DNA of 64,000 nucleotides from Nitrososphaerota archaeon (lineage in GTDB: Archaea; Thermoproteota; Nitrososphaeria; Nitrososphaerales; Gagatemarchaeaceae): the NCBI GenBank assembly GCA_029785825.1, contig JAFLYY010000001.1, forward strand, positions 1,147,374 to 1,211,373. Direction: 5' to 3'. The translations under genes were made by a program, and so were the position numbers. The notes under the pieces are model-generated. The model searched no databases. It saw only the letters and a program-made list of their open reading frames with translations, and had not been told where the DNA came from. Within the stretch, counting starts at the first letter, position 1; every line of letters begins with the position of its first letter. Shown one piece after another: positions 30,345 through 39,238 of the stretch.

Positions 30345-31550
30345 GTGCCTGAGCGAGACCTGCCTTTCGAAGCGGCCGTAGACCGGTTCCGGGGGCTCCT
30401 GAAAGAGCAGGCAGAGCGGGCGGAGAGGATAGGCAAGCCCACGGAGTGGCTGGACTACGCCACCCTGGACAGGCTCGTCATAGGGGTGATCGGAGGCGAC
30501 GGCATCGGGCCAACGATAGCGAAGGAGGCGAAGAAGACCCTCGAGGTCCTCCTTTCGGCTGAGCTGAAATCGGGGAGGGTGGAGATACGCGAGATCCAGG
30601 GACTGACCATCGAGAATAGGGCGAAGCAGTCGAAGGCTGTCCCGGACGAGGTCCTCGAGGAGATCAAAAAGTGCCATGTCCTGCTGAAGGGGCCGACCAC
30701 CACCCCTGATGAGGGGAGCGGCCTCCCCAACCTCGAGAGCGCCAACATTGCCATCAGGAAGGCGTTCGACCTCTTCGCCAACGTGAGGCCCGTAAAGGTC
30801 CCGTCCCAGGGGATAGACTGGGTCTTTTTCAGGGAGAACACCGAAGGAGAATACGTCCTTGGAAGCAAAGGGGTCATGGTCACTCCGGACCTGGCGGTGG
30901 ACTTCAAGGTCATCACACGCCCCGGGAGCCAGAGGATCATCCGACTGGCCTTCGAGCACGCCAGGAAGACCGGGAGGAGGAAGGTGACGGTCGTCACCAA
31001 AGCCAACGTCATAAAGACAACCGACGGACTCTTCTTGGAGACCGCGAAGAGGGTGGCCAAGGATTTCCCAGAGATCAGCTGGGACGGGTGGTACGTAGAC
31101 GTCTTCACCGCGAAGCTGATCGACGAGAAGAGGCGGAGGGAGTTCGAGGTGGTGGTGCTTCCGAACCTGTACGGCGACATCGTCACCGACGAGGCGGCCG
31201 AGCTTCAGGGCGGGGTGGGGACGGCGGGGAGCGCGAACATCGGCGCGAGGTTCGGCATGTTCGAAGCGATACACGGGTCTGCCCCGAGGATGGTGGCAGA
31301 AGGAAGAGAAGAGTACGCCGACCCCCTGAGCCTGATGAGGGCCGGGGTGATGCTGCTCGAGCACGTGGGGATGCTGGAGAAGAGCAGGAGGCTCTCCATG
31401 GCGCTCGACGTCTGCGGGGTCTACGAGCAGAAGCTGAAGATAACCGGCCGCTCCGACGGAGCGAAAGCGTCCCAGTTCGGAGACTACGTCGTCTCCGCGC
31501 TGTCCGACCCGCACCTCGAAGAGAGGTGGAAGGCATACCAGAAGAGCTGA
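30345..31550 (+). CDS. icd: Isocitrate dehydrogenase (NADP-type, IDH/IPMDH family)
   Basis: A ~401-aa enzyme of the beta-decarboxylating dehydrogenase family. It has GVIGGDGIGP at the N-terminal nucleotide region, the isocitrate phosphate-switch motif ESANIAIRK (SxNxxxR, favouring isocitrate over isopropylmalate), catalytic Lys in VVTKANVIK, and the metal-binding loop NLYGDIVTDEAAELQGG. The nucleotide loop is HGSAPRM. It converts isocitrate to 2-oxoglutarate in the citric acid cycle. GTG 30345 follows a TATA-like box by 29 nt and replaces the more upstream ATG. Confidence 0.92.
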   Translation: MPERDLPFEAAVDRFRGLLKEQAERAERIGKPTEWLDYATLDRLVIGVIGGDGIGPTIAKEAKKTLEVLLSAELKSGRVEIREIQGLTIENRAKQSKAVPDEVLEEIKKCHVLLKGPTTTPDEGSGLPNLESANIAIRKAFDLFANVRPVKVPSQGIDWVFFRENTEGEYVLGSKGVMVTPDLAVDFKVITRPGSQRIIRLAFEHARKTGRRKVTVVTKANVIKTTDGLFLETAKRVAKDFPEISWDGWYVDVFTAKLIDEKRRREFEVVVLPNLYGDIVTDEAAELQGGVGTAGSANIGARFGMFEAIHGSAPRMVAEGREEYADPLSLMRAGVMLLEHVGMLEKSRRLSMALDVCGVYEQKLKITGRSDGAKASQFGDYVVSALSDPHLEERWKAYQKS

Positions 31551-31559
31551 CCGCTCGCT

Positions 31560-31838
31560 TCAGCGGATGCGGAAGTCCCTGTAGTTCCTGATAGCCGCGT
31601 CCTGCGTGTCCACGCCGTCGACCCTTGCCCGTGGTGGGCCGACCCTCGCCCAGTCGATGACGCGCCTGACGTTCCTGTCGTCTCCTTCCAGAAACGCCTC
31701 CACGGAGCCGTCCGGGAGGTTCTTCACCCAACCGCGGACCCCCAGGTCCGTCGCCATCCTGGCCATGTTCGCGCGGAACGACACCCCGTGGACTATCCCG
31801 CGTATCTTCACCCTCGCCGCGCGGGGCACCTGCACCAC
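31560..31838 (-). CDS. acyP: Acylphosphatase
   Basis: A 92-aa alpha/beta protein with the full family pattern: substrate loop GIVHGVSFRANM (catalytic Arg) and GWVKNLPDGSVEAF (catalytic Asn). It hydrolyses acyl phosphates such as acetyl or carbamoyl phosphate. Its GTG start touches the MarC stop codon directly (no gap), so the two are cotranscribed. Converges with the isocitrate dehydrogenase gene, 9 bp apart. Confidence 0.93.
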   Translation of the reverse strand: MVQVPRAARVKIRGIVHGVSFRANMARMATDLGVRGWVKNLPDGSVEAFLEGDDRNVRRVIDWARVGPPRARVDGVDTQDAAIRNYRDFRIR

Positions 31839-32456
31839 CTACAAGCCGGGGAAGAGGCCCTTCAGCCCTACCGACACGAAAGAGACCGCCAGGGCGGCGA
31901 TCAGGAGGGCTGTTATCCGCGACAGGGCCACGGTCCCGTTCTGGCCGAGAAACTTCCTCACCCAGTCCGAGCTCGAAAGCACGGCGTAGCTGAGGGCAGC
32001 GTTGGCGGCCACCACCAGCAGGGCGACCAAGGGGCTGTATGGGGGCGCGGAGATTATGACCACCGTGGAGATGGCGCCGGGGCCGGCAAGCAGTGGGGTC
32101 GCCAGAGGGAAGGCAGCGATGTCCGAAGGCTCCAGCCCCCTTGAGCGGTCCCCGTCCCCCTTCAGGTGGTCCACCGCGACGGCGAAGAGGATGATCCCTC
32201 CGGCCACCCGGAAGTCGTTTATGTTGATCCCGAAGATGTCGAAGATGAGCCATCCGAAAAGAGCAAACAGCGCCAGGATCACCGTGGAGATGACCACCGC
32301 CTGCTTCACAATCTTCCTCCTCGACCCTGAGTACCCCTCCGTCAGCCCGATGAAGATGGGGACGGTCCCGACGGCGTCCACGACCGCGAACAGGAGCACG
32401 AACGCCTCCAGGAAAAGCGCGGTGTCGAAAGCGAAGAAAGAGGCTATCCCTGACAT
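31839..32456 (-). CDS. MarC-family integral membrane protein
   Basis: A 205-aa protein with six predicted membrane helices and the family features near the N-terminus (FVLLFAVVDAVGTVPIFIGL) and the second repeat (FPLATPLLAGPGAISTVVI, a highly conserved MarC motif). Function in archaea is unknown; NAAT/MarC proteins have been proposed to be amino-acid carriers. First gene of a two-gene unit with acylphosphatase. Confidence 0.92.
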   Translation of the reverse strand: MSGIASFFAFDTALFLEAFVLLFAVVDAVGTVPIFIGLTEGYSGSRRKIVKQAVVISTVILALFALFGWLIFDIFGININDFRVAGGIILFAVAVDHLKGDGDRSRGLEPSDIAAFPLATPLLAGPGAISTVVIISAPPYSPLVALLVVAANAALSYAVLSSSDWVRKFLGQNGTVALSRITALLIAALAVSFVSVGLKGLFPGL

Positions 32457-32516
32457 CGTCGCGACGCCTCAGGTGCTGAAACGGATAAATAAGAAGTTGA
32501 GAGCCTTGGGAAAGGC

Positions 32517-32843
32517 TTGTCCCAGGTCGAACAGTCAGCCATAGACCAGGCCATGTCCAAGATCATGGACCCTGAACTCGGCAAGCCGATCACAGATCTC
32601 AAGCTGATAGACAAGCTCTCTGTCTCGGGGACATCCGTGGACCTCGAGTTCCACCTGACCGCCCCCTTCTGCCCTCCGATGTTCGCGCTCCAGATAGCCG
32701 CCGACATAAAGGCGGGACTCCTCTCGGTTCCGGGGGTGACTGACGCGAAGGTGACGCTCCGAGGCCACTACCTGGCCGACGCGGTCAACAAACAGGTGAA
32801 CAAGCCGGCCGCCCCCAGCCCCGTTAGCGGGCCCGTCCCTTAG
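32517..32843 (+). CDS. SufT/MIP18-like (DUF59) iron-sulfur assembly protein
   Basis: A 108-aa protein with the DUF59 pattern: IMDPELGKPITDLKLIDKL and LTAPFCPPMFALQIAADI, with the conserved Thr/Cys pair, then a Pro-rich tail. These proteins help assemble or deliver Fe-S clusters. TTG start 30 nt after the box GGATAAATAA (32483-32492). It stands as a single gene before the PhoU regulator, which has its own TATA-like box. Confidence 0.88.
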   Translation: MSQVEQSAIDQAMSKIMDPELGKPITDLKLIDKLSVSGTSVDLEFHLTAPFCPPMFALQIAADIKAGLLSVPGVTDAKVTLRGHYLADAVNKQVNKPAAPSPVSGPVP

Positions 32844-32898
32844 GCCCCGCCCGCTCACCTCTAGAAGGGTTATAGAGAGCGAGAGGTCCCGCACGCTC

Positions 32899-33888
32899 GT
32901 GCCGGCCAGGAAAGCGATCGAGATGGGAGAGAGCACCATCCTCGTCTCGCTCCCGAAGGAGTGGGTGAAGAAGAACGGGATAAGGAAGGGGGACGACATC
33001 TCTGTGGAGGAGATATCGCCACGGAAGCTGATGGTGAAGCCCTACGGGGGGCGGGAGGAGGAGCAGAAGCAGGTGGTCATCGAATATGCGGGGGGAGACA
33101 TCGACCGGGTCGCCAACGACGTGACCGGGGCCTACCTGCTCGGGTTCGACCTGATCAAGGTAGCCGGCGACAGGGCGATATCGAGAGAGGACAGGCAGGT
33201 CATAAGAGACACGATGAAGAGGCTGGTCGGGCTGGAGATCCTCGACGAGGAGCCCAGGAGCATCACGCTGCAGTTCCTCCTCGAGCCTACGGTCATCACC
33301 CCGGACAACATCGTCAGGAGGATGTCGGGGCTGCTTGACGGGATGCTGGCCGACGCAGCCGAAGCGCTCTGGAAGGGGGACGCCAAGCTCCTCGGGCAGG
33401 TGAACGAAAGGGACGACGAGGTCGACAGGCTCTACTTCCTCCTGGTGAGGGCGACCCGGGCGGCGGTGGTCAGACCGGAGGTCGCCGAGAGGTACGGGCT
33501 GACTCCCGTGGACCTGCTGGACTACCGGGTCCTGGCCAGCTTCCTTGAGAGCGCCGGGGACGCGGTGAGCGAGCTCTCGCTGAAGCTCAGGGAGAGGAGG
33601 GTGCCAAGGCAGGCCGCCAGGGAGTACGTCTCATGCATCAGGAAGCTGAGGGAGATGAACGGGCTTGCCACCCAGGGGTTCCTGTCGAGGCGGGCAGGGA
33701 AGCCCAGAACCGTCAACAGGAAGATGGACGCTCTTTCCAGGGAAGTCACCACACAGCTCGCGGCGGCGGCCAAGGTCTGGGGAACCGACGGGGCCGACGC
33801 AGCCGCGGTCCTCGCGACCCTCGAGAGGGTGAGCCGGTTGCTGGTGGATGTTTCCGACCTGGCTGTGATCACACAGCAGGTCCAATGA
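32899..33888 (+). CDS. AbrB-PhoU-type phosphate uptake regulator
   Basis: A 329-aa protein: an N-terminal SpoVT/AbrB-like DNA-binding domain (~1-50; STILVSLPKEWVKKNGIRKG) followed by tandem PhoU-type helical domains with metal-type helices (DDEVDRLYFLLVRATRAAV). Archaea use such fusions to regulate phosphate transport genes. No pst genes are in the window. GTG start 27 nt after GGTTATAGAG (32868-32877), so it has its own leaderless promoter. Confidence 0.88.
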   Translation: MPARKAIEMGESTILVSLPKEWVKKNGIRKGDDISVEEISPRKLMVKPYGGREEEQKQVVIEYAGGDIDRVANDVTGAYLLGFDLIKVAGDRAISREDRQVIRDTMKRLVGLEILDEEPRSITLQFLLEPTVITPDNIVRRMSGLLDGMLADAAEALWKGDAKLLGQVNERDDEVDRLYFLLVRATRAAVVRPEVAERYGLTPVDLLDYRVLASFLESAGDAVSELSLKLRERRVPRQAAREYVSCIRKLREMNGLATQGFLSRRAGKPRTVNRKMDALSREVTTQLAAAAKVWGTDGADAAAVLATLERVSRLLVDVSDLAVITQQVQ

Positions 33889-33934
33889 CAGAATCGCTCG
33901 TAACCCTTAACTATCGAATCCGAGCCGTCGGTAT

Positions 33935-35578
33935 ATGCCGAAGTATCTCTTTGTGACCGGAGGGGTCATGTCAGGCCTTGGGAAGGGGATAATCACGTCC
34001 TCGGTGGCGAAGCTCCTCCAGCTCTCCGGCATCCGCGTGTCCTGCCTCAAGATAGACCCGTATCTCAACTTCGACGCGGGGACCATGAACCCCTACACCC
34101 ACGGGGAGGTGTTCGTCACCGACGACGGCGGGGAGACTGACATGGACATCGGCAACTACGAGCGGTTCCTCAACAGGGACATGACCAGGGCCAACAATAT
34201 CACGACGGGGCAAGTGTACAAGAAGGTCATCGACGACGAGAGGAGGGGGAGGTTCCTCGGCAAGTCGGTGCAGATCATCCCCCATGTGACAGACGAGATC
34301 AAGAGGATGATACGCGAGCTGGCGGCCAAGGAGAGGGTGGACGTCCTCGTCGTAGAGTGCGGAGGTACCGTGGGGGACATCGAAAGCCTCCCGTTCCTGG
34401 AGGCGTTCAGACAGATGAGGATGGAGGACGGGCCCGCGAAGACCCTTTTCCTACACGTGAGCCTGGCCCCCGAGCTCTCTGTCGTGGGGGAGATGAAGAC
34501 GAAGCCCACGCAGCACAGCGTCCAGGAGATGAGGAGGATAGGGGTCCAGCCTGACATCATAGTCATCCGCGGAAGCCGTGCGCTCCCGGCGGACGCGAAG
34601 GAGAAGATCGCCCTGTTCACCAGCGTCCCCGCCGAGAGCGTCGTTTCAGACCCGGATGTGGGCTCGATCTACCTGGTGCCGCGGCTCTTGGAGAAGGGAG
34701 GCGTGCTGAAGCCCATCCGGAGGCAGCTGGGCCTCCGAGGGAGGGCCGTGATGCACGGGTGGAACTCCGTCGCCGACGCCTTCGGGGAGCACGGCTCCGC
34801 TGTGAGGATAGCCATGGTGGGGAAGTACGCCAACCTGGCTGACAGCTACGTCAGCGTGAACCAGGCCCTAGCACACGCCGGGGCGGCTAACGGAGTAGAC
34901 GTGCGGATATCGTGGATCGAGTCGGAGGAGATTGAGAGGGACGGCTCGAAGCTCGGCCTCATCGACGCCTACGACGGCGTGGTCATCCCACAGGGGTTCG
35001 GGGGGAGAGGGATCGAGGGGAAGATCGCAGCCGCCGACAGGGCGAGGGTAGCCGGCGTCCCGTTCCTCGGGCTCTGCTACGGGTTCCAGCTGGCGAGCGT
35101 CTCCTTCGCCCGAAATGTCCTAGGGCTGAAGGGGGCCAACACCACGGAGGTGGACCCGCGGACTCCGTACCCCGTCATCGACCTTCTGCCCGAACAGAGG
35201 AAGGTCACCGACCTCGGGGGGACGATGAGGCTGGGTGGGCACGACGTCCACATCGAGAAGCCCAGCAGCGCCTTCGACATCTACGGCAAGGAGAAGATCA
35301 GGGAGCGGCACAGGCACAGGTTCGAGCTCAACCAGGACTACCTGAAGAGGTTCGAGGAGAACGGCATGAGGTACACCGCGTTCAGCGACAACCACAGGCG
35401 CGCCGAGATAATGGAGCTCGAGGGGCACCCCTTCTACATGGGGACCCAATATCACCCCGAATATGTGAGCAGACCGGAGGAGCCCGAGCCGATCTACGTC
35501 GCCTTCGTGAAGGCCTGTGCGGGGAGGGCCGAGGAGCATGGAAGACGGAAGGAGAAGGCCAGGCACCTAGCCCGCTGA
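33935..35578 (+). CDS. pyrG: CTP synthase
   Basis: A 547-aa enzyme with both domains. The N-terminal amidoligase has the P-loop VTGGVMSGLGKGI and the EVECGGTVGDIES-like segment VVECGGTVGDIES. The C-terminal glutaminase has nucleophile Cys in FLGLCYGFQLA and the His-Glu pair in QYHPEY. It makes CTP from UTP, ATP and glutamine. ATG 33935 lies 26 nt after the box CCTTAACTA (~33905-33913). Its last 12 bp overlap the end of the convergent ThiR gene. Confidence 0.96.
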   Translation: MPKYLFVTGGVMSGLGKGIITSSVAKLLQLSGIRVSCLKIDPYLNFDAGTMNPYTHGEVFVTDDGGETDMDIGNYERFLNRDMTRANNITTGQVYKKVIDDERRGRFLGKSVQIIPHVTDEIKRMIRELAAKERVDVLVVECGGTVGDIESLPFLEAFRQMRMEDGPAKTLFLHVSLAPELSVVGEMKTKPTQHSVQEMRRIGVQPDIIVIRGSRALPADAKEKIALFTSVPAESVVSDPDVGSIYLVPRLLEKGGVLKPIRRQLGLRGRAVMHGWNSVADAFGEHGSAVRIAMVGKYANLADSYVSVNQALAHAGAANGVDVRISWIESEEIERDGSKLGLIDAYDGVVIPQGFGGRGIEGKIAAADRARVAGVPFLGLCYGFQLASVSFARNVLGLKGANTTEVDPRTPYPVIDLLPEQRKVTDLGGTMRLGGHDVHIEKPSSAFDIYGKEKIRERHRHRFELNQDYLKRFEENGMRYTAFSDNHRRAEIMELEGHPFYMGTQYHPEYVSRPEEPEPIYVAFVKACAGRAEEHGRRKEKARHLAR

Positions 35579-36481
35579 ATATCCCTTCGCCAGCCTGATG
35601 GCCAGCTCCGCCACCTCGCGAGCGCCCCCGGAGAAAAGGTAGACGTTCGGCTCTATCCCGGCTCCGCCCTCGTCGACCACCGCGTCGAACGCCCCTCGCC
35701 GCGACCCCAGCTTCTTCGCCAGCGCCTCGACCGTGGGGTCGTCGTGACCCGCGGCGCGATCGCCCCCCAGGACGACCGCCTTCAGGCCGGCTTTCTTCAT
35801 CACCGCCGCCATGGCGCCGTCGTAACGGAGGTTGATGCACGCGCGGAAGGCCGGCCGCCTTGCCCTGGCGAGCAGCAGTACCTTAGCCATGTGGGCCGAC
35901 GCGCCGGCTTCGGGGGGGAGCATCCCCTTGGCCCGGTCTCTGACCCTCACTATCCTCCCGGGGACGGCTACCACGTCGGAGGGGCTCTCCGCGTCGTCCG
36001 GGGCGCAGGCGACGTTCACTGAGACCTCTGGCATGACGGCGACGAACCAGGGAGACGCCTCTAGCATTTTCACAGCCTCCTTGACCTCCGCGACGGCCTG
36101 CGCCCTGGAGCTCCTGGACCCGCCGTACTCCCGGAGGCACACGTCGCACCCGGAGAGGTCGGGGTACATCTCGCGGTGGGCGGGGCATGCCCACCCTCTC
36201 GCAAGAAGCGAGTCCCATATGTCCGCCAGCGCCCGGACGCCGTCGACCGGGCTCAGGACCGCCGCCTCGGCCAGGAGGTCAGCGTACCTGTCGGCTTCCG
36301 CCTTAGAGACCGAGAGCCGGGAAAGGAGCGAGTAGGCCCTCCCCTGGTCTGAGGAGAGATAGACGCTGACCGAGGCCTGGGTCGTCCCCAGGAGGGACCC
36401 TATCCTGTTCTGGGAGTAACCCCGGGAACGGAGCCGGGCGGCCACCAGCTGCCTTACTGACGGGAGGAAGACCTCGGACAT
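35567..36481 (-). CDS. ThiR-like regulator: HTH plus ThiN domain
   Basis: A ~304-aa protein. Residues ~5-50 contain a helix-turn-helix (SQNRIGSLLGTTQASVSVYL). A Cys/His cluster follows (CPAHREMYPDLSGCDVC, ~98-114), possibly a metal site. The C-terminal ~170 residues form a ThiN domain (thiamine-phosphate synthase-like), with CINLRYDGAMAAVMKKAGL and the DPTVEALAKKLGS region. HTH-ThiN fusions act in archaea as repressors that sense thiamine phosphate (ThiR). Start ATG 36481 is chosen because the TATA-like box centred near 36507 lies 26 nt upstream; ATG 36505 overlaps the box. Divergent from an ECF S component, with a perfect palindrome between. Confidence 0.88.
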   Translation of the reverse strand: MSEVFLPSVRQLVAARLRSRGYSQNRIGSLLGTTQASVSVYLSSDQGRAYSLLSRLSVSKAEADRYADLLAEAAVLSPVDGVRALADIWDSLLARGWACPAHREMYPDLSGCDVCLREYGGSRSSRAQAVAEVKEAVKMLEASPWFVAVMPEVSVNVACAPDDAESPSDVVAVPGRIVRVRDRAKGMLPPEAGASAHMAKVLLLARARRPAFRACINLRYDGAMAAVMKKAGLKAVVLGGDRAAGHDDPTVEALAKKLGSRRGAFDAVVDEGGAGIEPNVYLFSGGAREVAELAIRLAKGYSAG

Positions 36482-36503
36482 CAGCTCGTCGGGAGGGTGC
36501 AAC

Positions 36504-36534
36504 ATATAAGTGACTTATTTGGCCATTTATAACC
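36504..36534. promoter_or_regulatory. Divergent thiR/ECF promoters with a palindromic operator
   Basis: The minus-strand box (CACTTATAT, ~36504-36512) is 26 nt before thiR ATG 36481. The plus-strand box (CATTTATAACC, 36524-36534) is 26 nt before the ECF gene ATG 36555. ATAAGTGACTTAT at 36506-36518 is a perfect 6-1-6 palindrome that overlaps the thiR box and lies just upstream of the other. Binding there would block both promoters, as expected for a ThiR operator. Confidence 0.7.
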
Positions 36535-36554
36535 TTCCCCGTCCGCGCCCCGCC

Positions 36555-37139
36555 ATGAGCGCCACGGAAGGGAAGCAGGAGAATGGGTCCCCCGGCGAGA
36601 GCACCAAGCTCGCCGTCGTGGCGGTCTTCACCGCCCTGGTGGCGATGGGTACTTTCTTCTCGGTCCCGATCCCGCCCCCCGTGTTCGAGATCATCTGGTC
36701 TCCCATCGTCTTCCTGGCGCTCGCCTACTTCACCGACCCCGCGACGTCGTTCACGGCCACTGCGTTGGGGGGTTTCCTGGGGGAGGCGCTCAACGTCGCC
36801 TACAAAGCCGGCGGGTCCCCCGTCTATCCGTTCGGGATGGTGTGGGCGACGGGCCCCGAGATACTGTTCGTCTACTGGGCGAGGAAGAAAGGGACGAGGA
36901 CGCTCGCGCTCGCGATGGTAGCGGCGACGGTCTACGAGACCCTTGGGTTCTTCCTCTCCGACTGGGCGTTCTACGCCTACGGGCTCTTCGGGTACGGGTC
37001 GCCGACCGATGCCGTCACCTCGTTCTGGGCGGCGTTCCCCGACATACCTTCCACCATGTTCCAGGTGGTCTACGTGCCTGTGGTGCTCTACGTCATCAAG
37101 ACGGCTGCCCCCGCGTTCAAGAGGCTGGGGTTCGGATAG
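36555..37139 (+). CDS. ECF transporter S component, probably for thiamine or a precursor
   Basis: A ~194-aa membrane protein with five to six helices (LAVVAVFTALVAMGTFFSV; EIIWSPIVFLALAYF; ATALGGFLGEALNVAY; MVAATVYETLGFFLS; FQVVYVPVVLYVIK). The size and the pattern of a helix followed by the PIPPPVFE loop fit substrate-binding subunits of vitamin importers. Neither T nor A components are in the window. Its divergent, operator-sharing arrangement with a ThiN-domain regulator is the reason to propose thiamine, HMP or thiazole as ligand; this is inference. ATG chosen from the 26-nt TATA spacing; an upstream GTG at 36510 is excluded by the box. Confidence 0.78.
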   Translation: MSATEGKQENGSPGESTKLAVVAVFTALVAMGTFFSVPIPPPVFEIIWSPIVFLALAYFTDPATSFTATALGGFLGEALNVAYKAGGSPVYPFGMVWATGPEILFVYWARKKGTRTLALAMVAATVYETLGFFLSDWAFYAYGLFGYGSPTDAVTSFWAAFPDIPSTMFQVVYVPVVLYVIKTAAPAFKRLGFG

Positions 37140-37206
37140 TACCATGGCCTGGAAAACGGGTGCGCCGTCGGTGGTTTAATTGGCTCGGCCCGGCGCGCCC
37201 CCGCGG

Positions 37207-38250
37207 ATGGATTCTCCAGGGAAGGAAGGTCTGCGCTTCATGGAGCGCGCGGTCTACGGACATCTCGGCAGGCCGACGCGCAGGCTCAGGGTCGGCCCCG
37301 GGAGGGGGCTCGACAACGCCGTCATCGAGGCGGGGAGGGGAAGGGCGCTCGTCGTCACGGTCGACCCGATATCAGCCGTCCCGGCTTTCGGGATGGAGCT
37401 CTCGGCCTGGCTCAGCGTCCACCTCGTCGCCTCCGACTTCACTGCTTCCGGGGTCGACCCCCAGTTTTCGGTCTTCTCCTACAACTTCCCCAGGGAGATG
37501 GCGGAGCCGGACAGGGAGCTGTACGTGGCCTCGGTAGGAGACGAGTGCCGCAGGCTCGGGGTCACCGTCGCCGCAGGCCATACGGGGAGCTATCCCGGAG
37601 GAGGATACACTGTGATAGGTTCCGGGTCGATGCTGGGTTTCGCGTCTGAGGGGTCCTACGTGACACCGTCCATGGCTCGGGAAGGCGACGCGATACTGGT
37701 CACCAAGCACGCCGGCATAGAGGCGACCGCATCCCTCGCCCTGTCGTTCCCGGCGTTCACTGCCGAGAGGGTCGGAGCGGCAGCAGCGGGGCGCGCCGCC
37801 GGGCTCGCCCGCCAGTGTACCACCGTCGAGGACGCCAGGTCTGCTAGGAGGGCCGGGATCGGGAGGCATGGGGTGACGTCCATGCACGACGCGACCGAGG
37901 GGGGCGTCCTGGGCGCCCTCGAAGAGATGGCCTGGGCATCGGGCCGAGGCTTCAAGGTTGACGCTGAGGAGATTCCGGTGGCGGCCGAGGCGGAGGCCGT
38001 CTGCGGCGCGTTCGGGATCGACCCCCTCAGGACCATGGGGGAAGGGGCGCTTCTCATCACCTGTTCTCCTTCGAAGGTCCGGGAGCTCGAGAGGGCGATG
38101 TCGAAAGCGAGGATAGACCTCGCCGAGATAGGGACTGTCGAGCGTAGCGGAGGGCTGCTGCTCAGAGGGTCTCGAAAGAGGGCCGCGGCCGGAGGATCGG
38201 ACCCATACTGGGCGGCCTATGACCGCGCTGTGCGGCGCGGCCTGAAGTGA
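37207..38250 (+). CDS. AIR synthase-related (HypE/ThiL-like) protein
   Basis: A ~347-aa PurM-superfamily protein: the N-terminal domain has VVTVDPISAVPAFG and a Gly-rich loop GHTGSYPGGGYTVIG, and the C-terminal domain has HDATEGGVLGALEEMAW, a typical PurM/HypE signature. Members include HypE, SelD, ThiL and archaeal proteins of unknown substrate. No hydrogenase genes are present, so HypE proper is unlikely. Placement after the thiamine transporter could hint at a ThiL-like role, but ThiL signatures are not clear. Start ATG 37207, 29 nt after GGTTTAATTG (37173-37182). Confidence 0.82.
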   Translation: MDSPGKEGLRFMERAVYGHLGRPTRRLRVGPGRGLDNAVIEAGRGRALVVTVDPISAVPAFGMELSAWLSVHLVASDFTASGVDPQFSVFSYNFPREMAEPDRELYVASVGDECRRLGVTVAAGHTGSYPGGGYTVIGSGSMLGFASEGSYVTPSMAREGDAILVTKHAGIEATASLALSFPAFTAERVGAAAAGRAAGLARQCTTVEDARSARRAGIGRHGVTSMHDATEGGVLGALEEMAWASGRGFKVDAEEIPVAAEAEAVCGAFGIDPLRTMGEGALLITCSPSKVRELERAMSKARIDLAEIGTVERSGGLLLRGSRKRAAAGGSDPYWAAYDRAVRRGLK

Positions 38251-38305
38251 CCGGCGCATCCTCAGGCGGGTCCATGGCGGCGGCTCCGGAGACCTCCTGA
38301 TAGGC

Positions 38306-39232
38306 TTGATTAGAGGGAGCGAGGGGCGCGAGCCGGAGATCAAGCTGTCCACCACGGAGAACGCGGCCAGAGTCCTGAAGTCGGTCAAGGATGAGGAGTG
38401 GAGGACGCTCGCGGGGTTGGAACGTTCCACGTCAGGGTACGGCACCGCCGACGTCGGGAGGGTCGCCCGCATGAGCCGCCTCCCCCTCGAGCGGGTCCTG
38501 TTCGCCACAGACGCCCTGGAGAAGAAAGGGCTGGCCATGCGGAAGGGCCGCGGGTTCGCGCTGACGAGGGAGGGGGTGGAGGTCATGGCCCTCAAAGACT
38601 ACGTGAAAAAAGACCTCATCTTCGCTCTAGGGGCCGTCATAGCCAAGGGGAAGGAGTCGGACGTCTACGAAGCGCTGACTGAGGAGGGGACCGTCTACGC
38701 CCTCAAGCTCTACAAGATAGGCAGGGTGAGCTTCACGAGCGTCAGGAAGAAGAGGGTCAAGGAGGCAGCCGAGTTCAGGAGCTGGATCACTGCCAACTAC
38801 GGCGCGGCCAGGAGAGAGTATCAGGCGCTGCGGAAGCTCGAGGGCCTGTCCTCCTCGTTCCCCCGGGCCGTGGCGTACAGCAGGAGCACCGTCCTCCTAG
38901 AGGAGGTGTCAGGGGTGAGGCTCTCTCAGCGGCCCTACCTGCAGGACCCGGAGGAGATGCTGAAGACGACGCTGGGCCTCATGAGGAAGGCTTACCTCGA
39001 CGCCGGGCTGGTCAACGCGGACCTGAGCGAGTACAACATATTGACGGACGGCGCCGCCGTATGGCTCATCGACTGGCCACAGGCGGTCGGGACGTCCCAT
39101 CCGAACGCCAAGGAGCTCCTGATGCACGACGTGAAGGCGGTGGGGACGTTCTTCAGGAGGGCTTATGGTGTCGAATCGGAAGCAGAGAAGGAGTTCGACT
39201 ATGTGGTGGGCGCTGCGGAGAGCCCCGACTAG
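38306..39232 (+). CDS. rio2: RIO2-type serine kinase
   Basis: A 308-aa protein: N-terminal winged helix (~15-95), then RIO kinase core with the flexible loop region GKESDVYEA, nucleotide-binding Lys in YALKLYK, catalytic loop NADLSEYNIL and metal-binding Asp in LIDWPQ. RIO2 acts in small-subunit ribosome maturation in archaea and eukaryotes. The start is uncertain: TTG 38306 is the first plausible codon and no ATG or GTG lies between it and the conserved winged helix. It lies 55 bp after the AIR-synthase-like gene. Confidence 0.92.
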   Translation: MIRGSEGREPEIKLSTTENAARVLKSVKDEEWRTLAGLERSTSGYGTADVGRVARMSRLPLERVLFATDALEKKGLAMRKGRGFALTREGVEVMALKDYVKKDLIFALGAVIAKGKESDVYEALTEEGTVYALKLYKIGRVSFTSVRKKRVKEAAEFRSWITANYGAARREYQALRKLEGLSSSFPRAVAYSRSTVLLEEVSGVRLSQRPYLQDPEEMLKTTLGLMRKAYLDAGLVNADLSEYNILTDGAAVWLIDWPQAVGTSHPNAKELLMHDVKAVGTFFRRAYGVESEAEKEFDYVVGAAESPD

Positions 39233-39238
39233 GTTCCT

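Noticed and set aside
30315-31514. 399-codon minus-strand open frame opposite isocitrate dehydrogenase
   Set aside because: Shadow of a well-supported gene in GC-rich DNA; His/Pro/Arg-rich translation.
37207-38250. Hydrogenase maturation protein HypE
   Set aside because: No hydrogenase or other hyp genes are in the window, and the HypE C-terminal Cys signature is not evident; kept as AIR-synthase-related.
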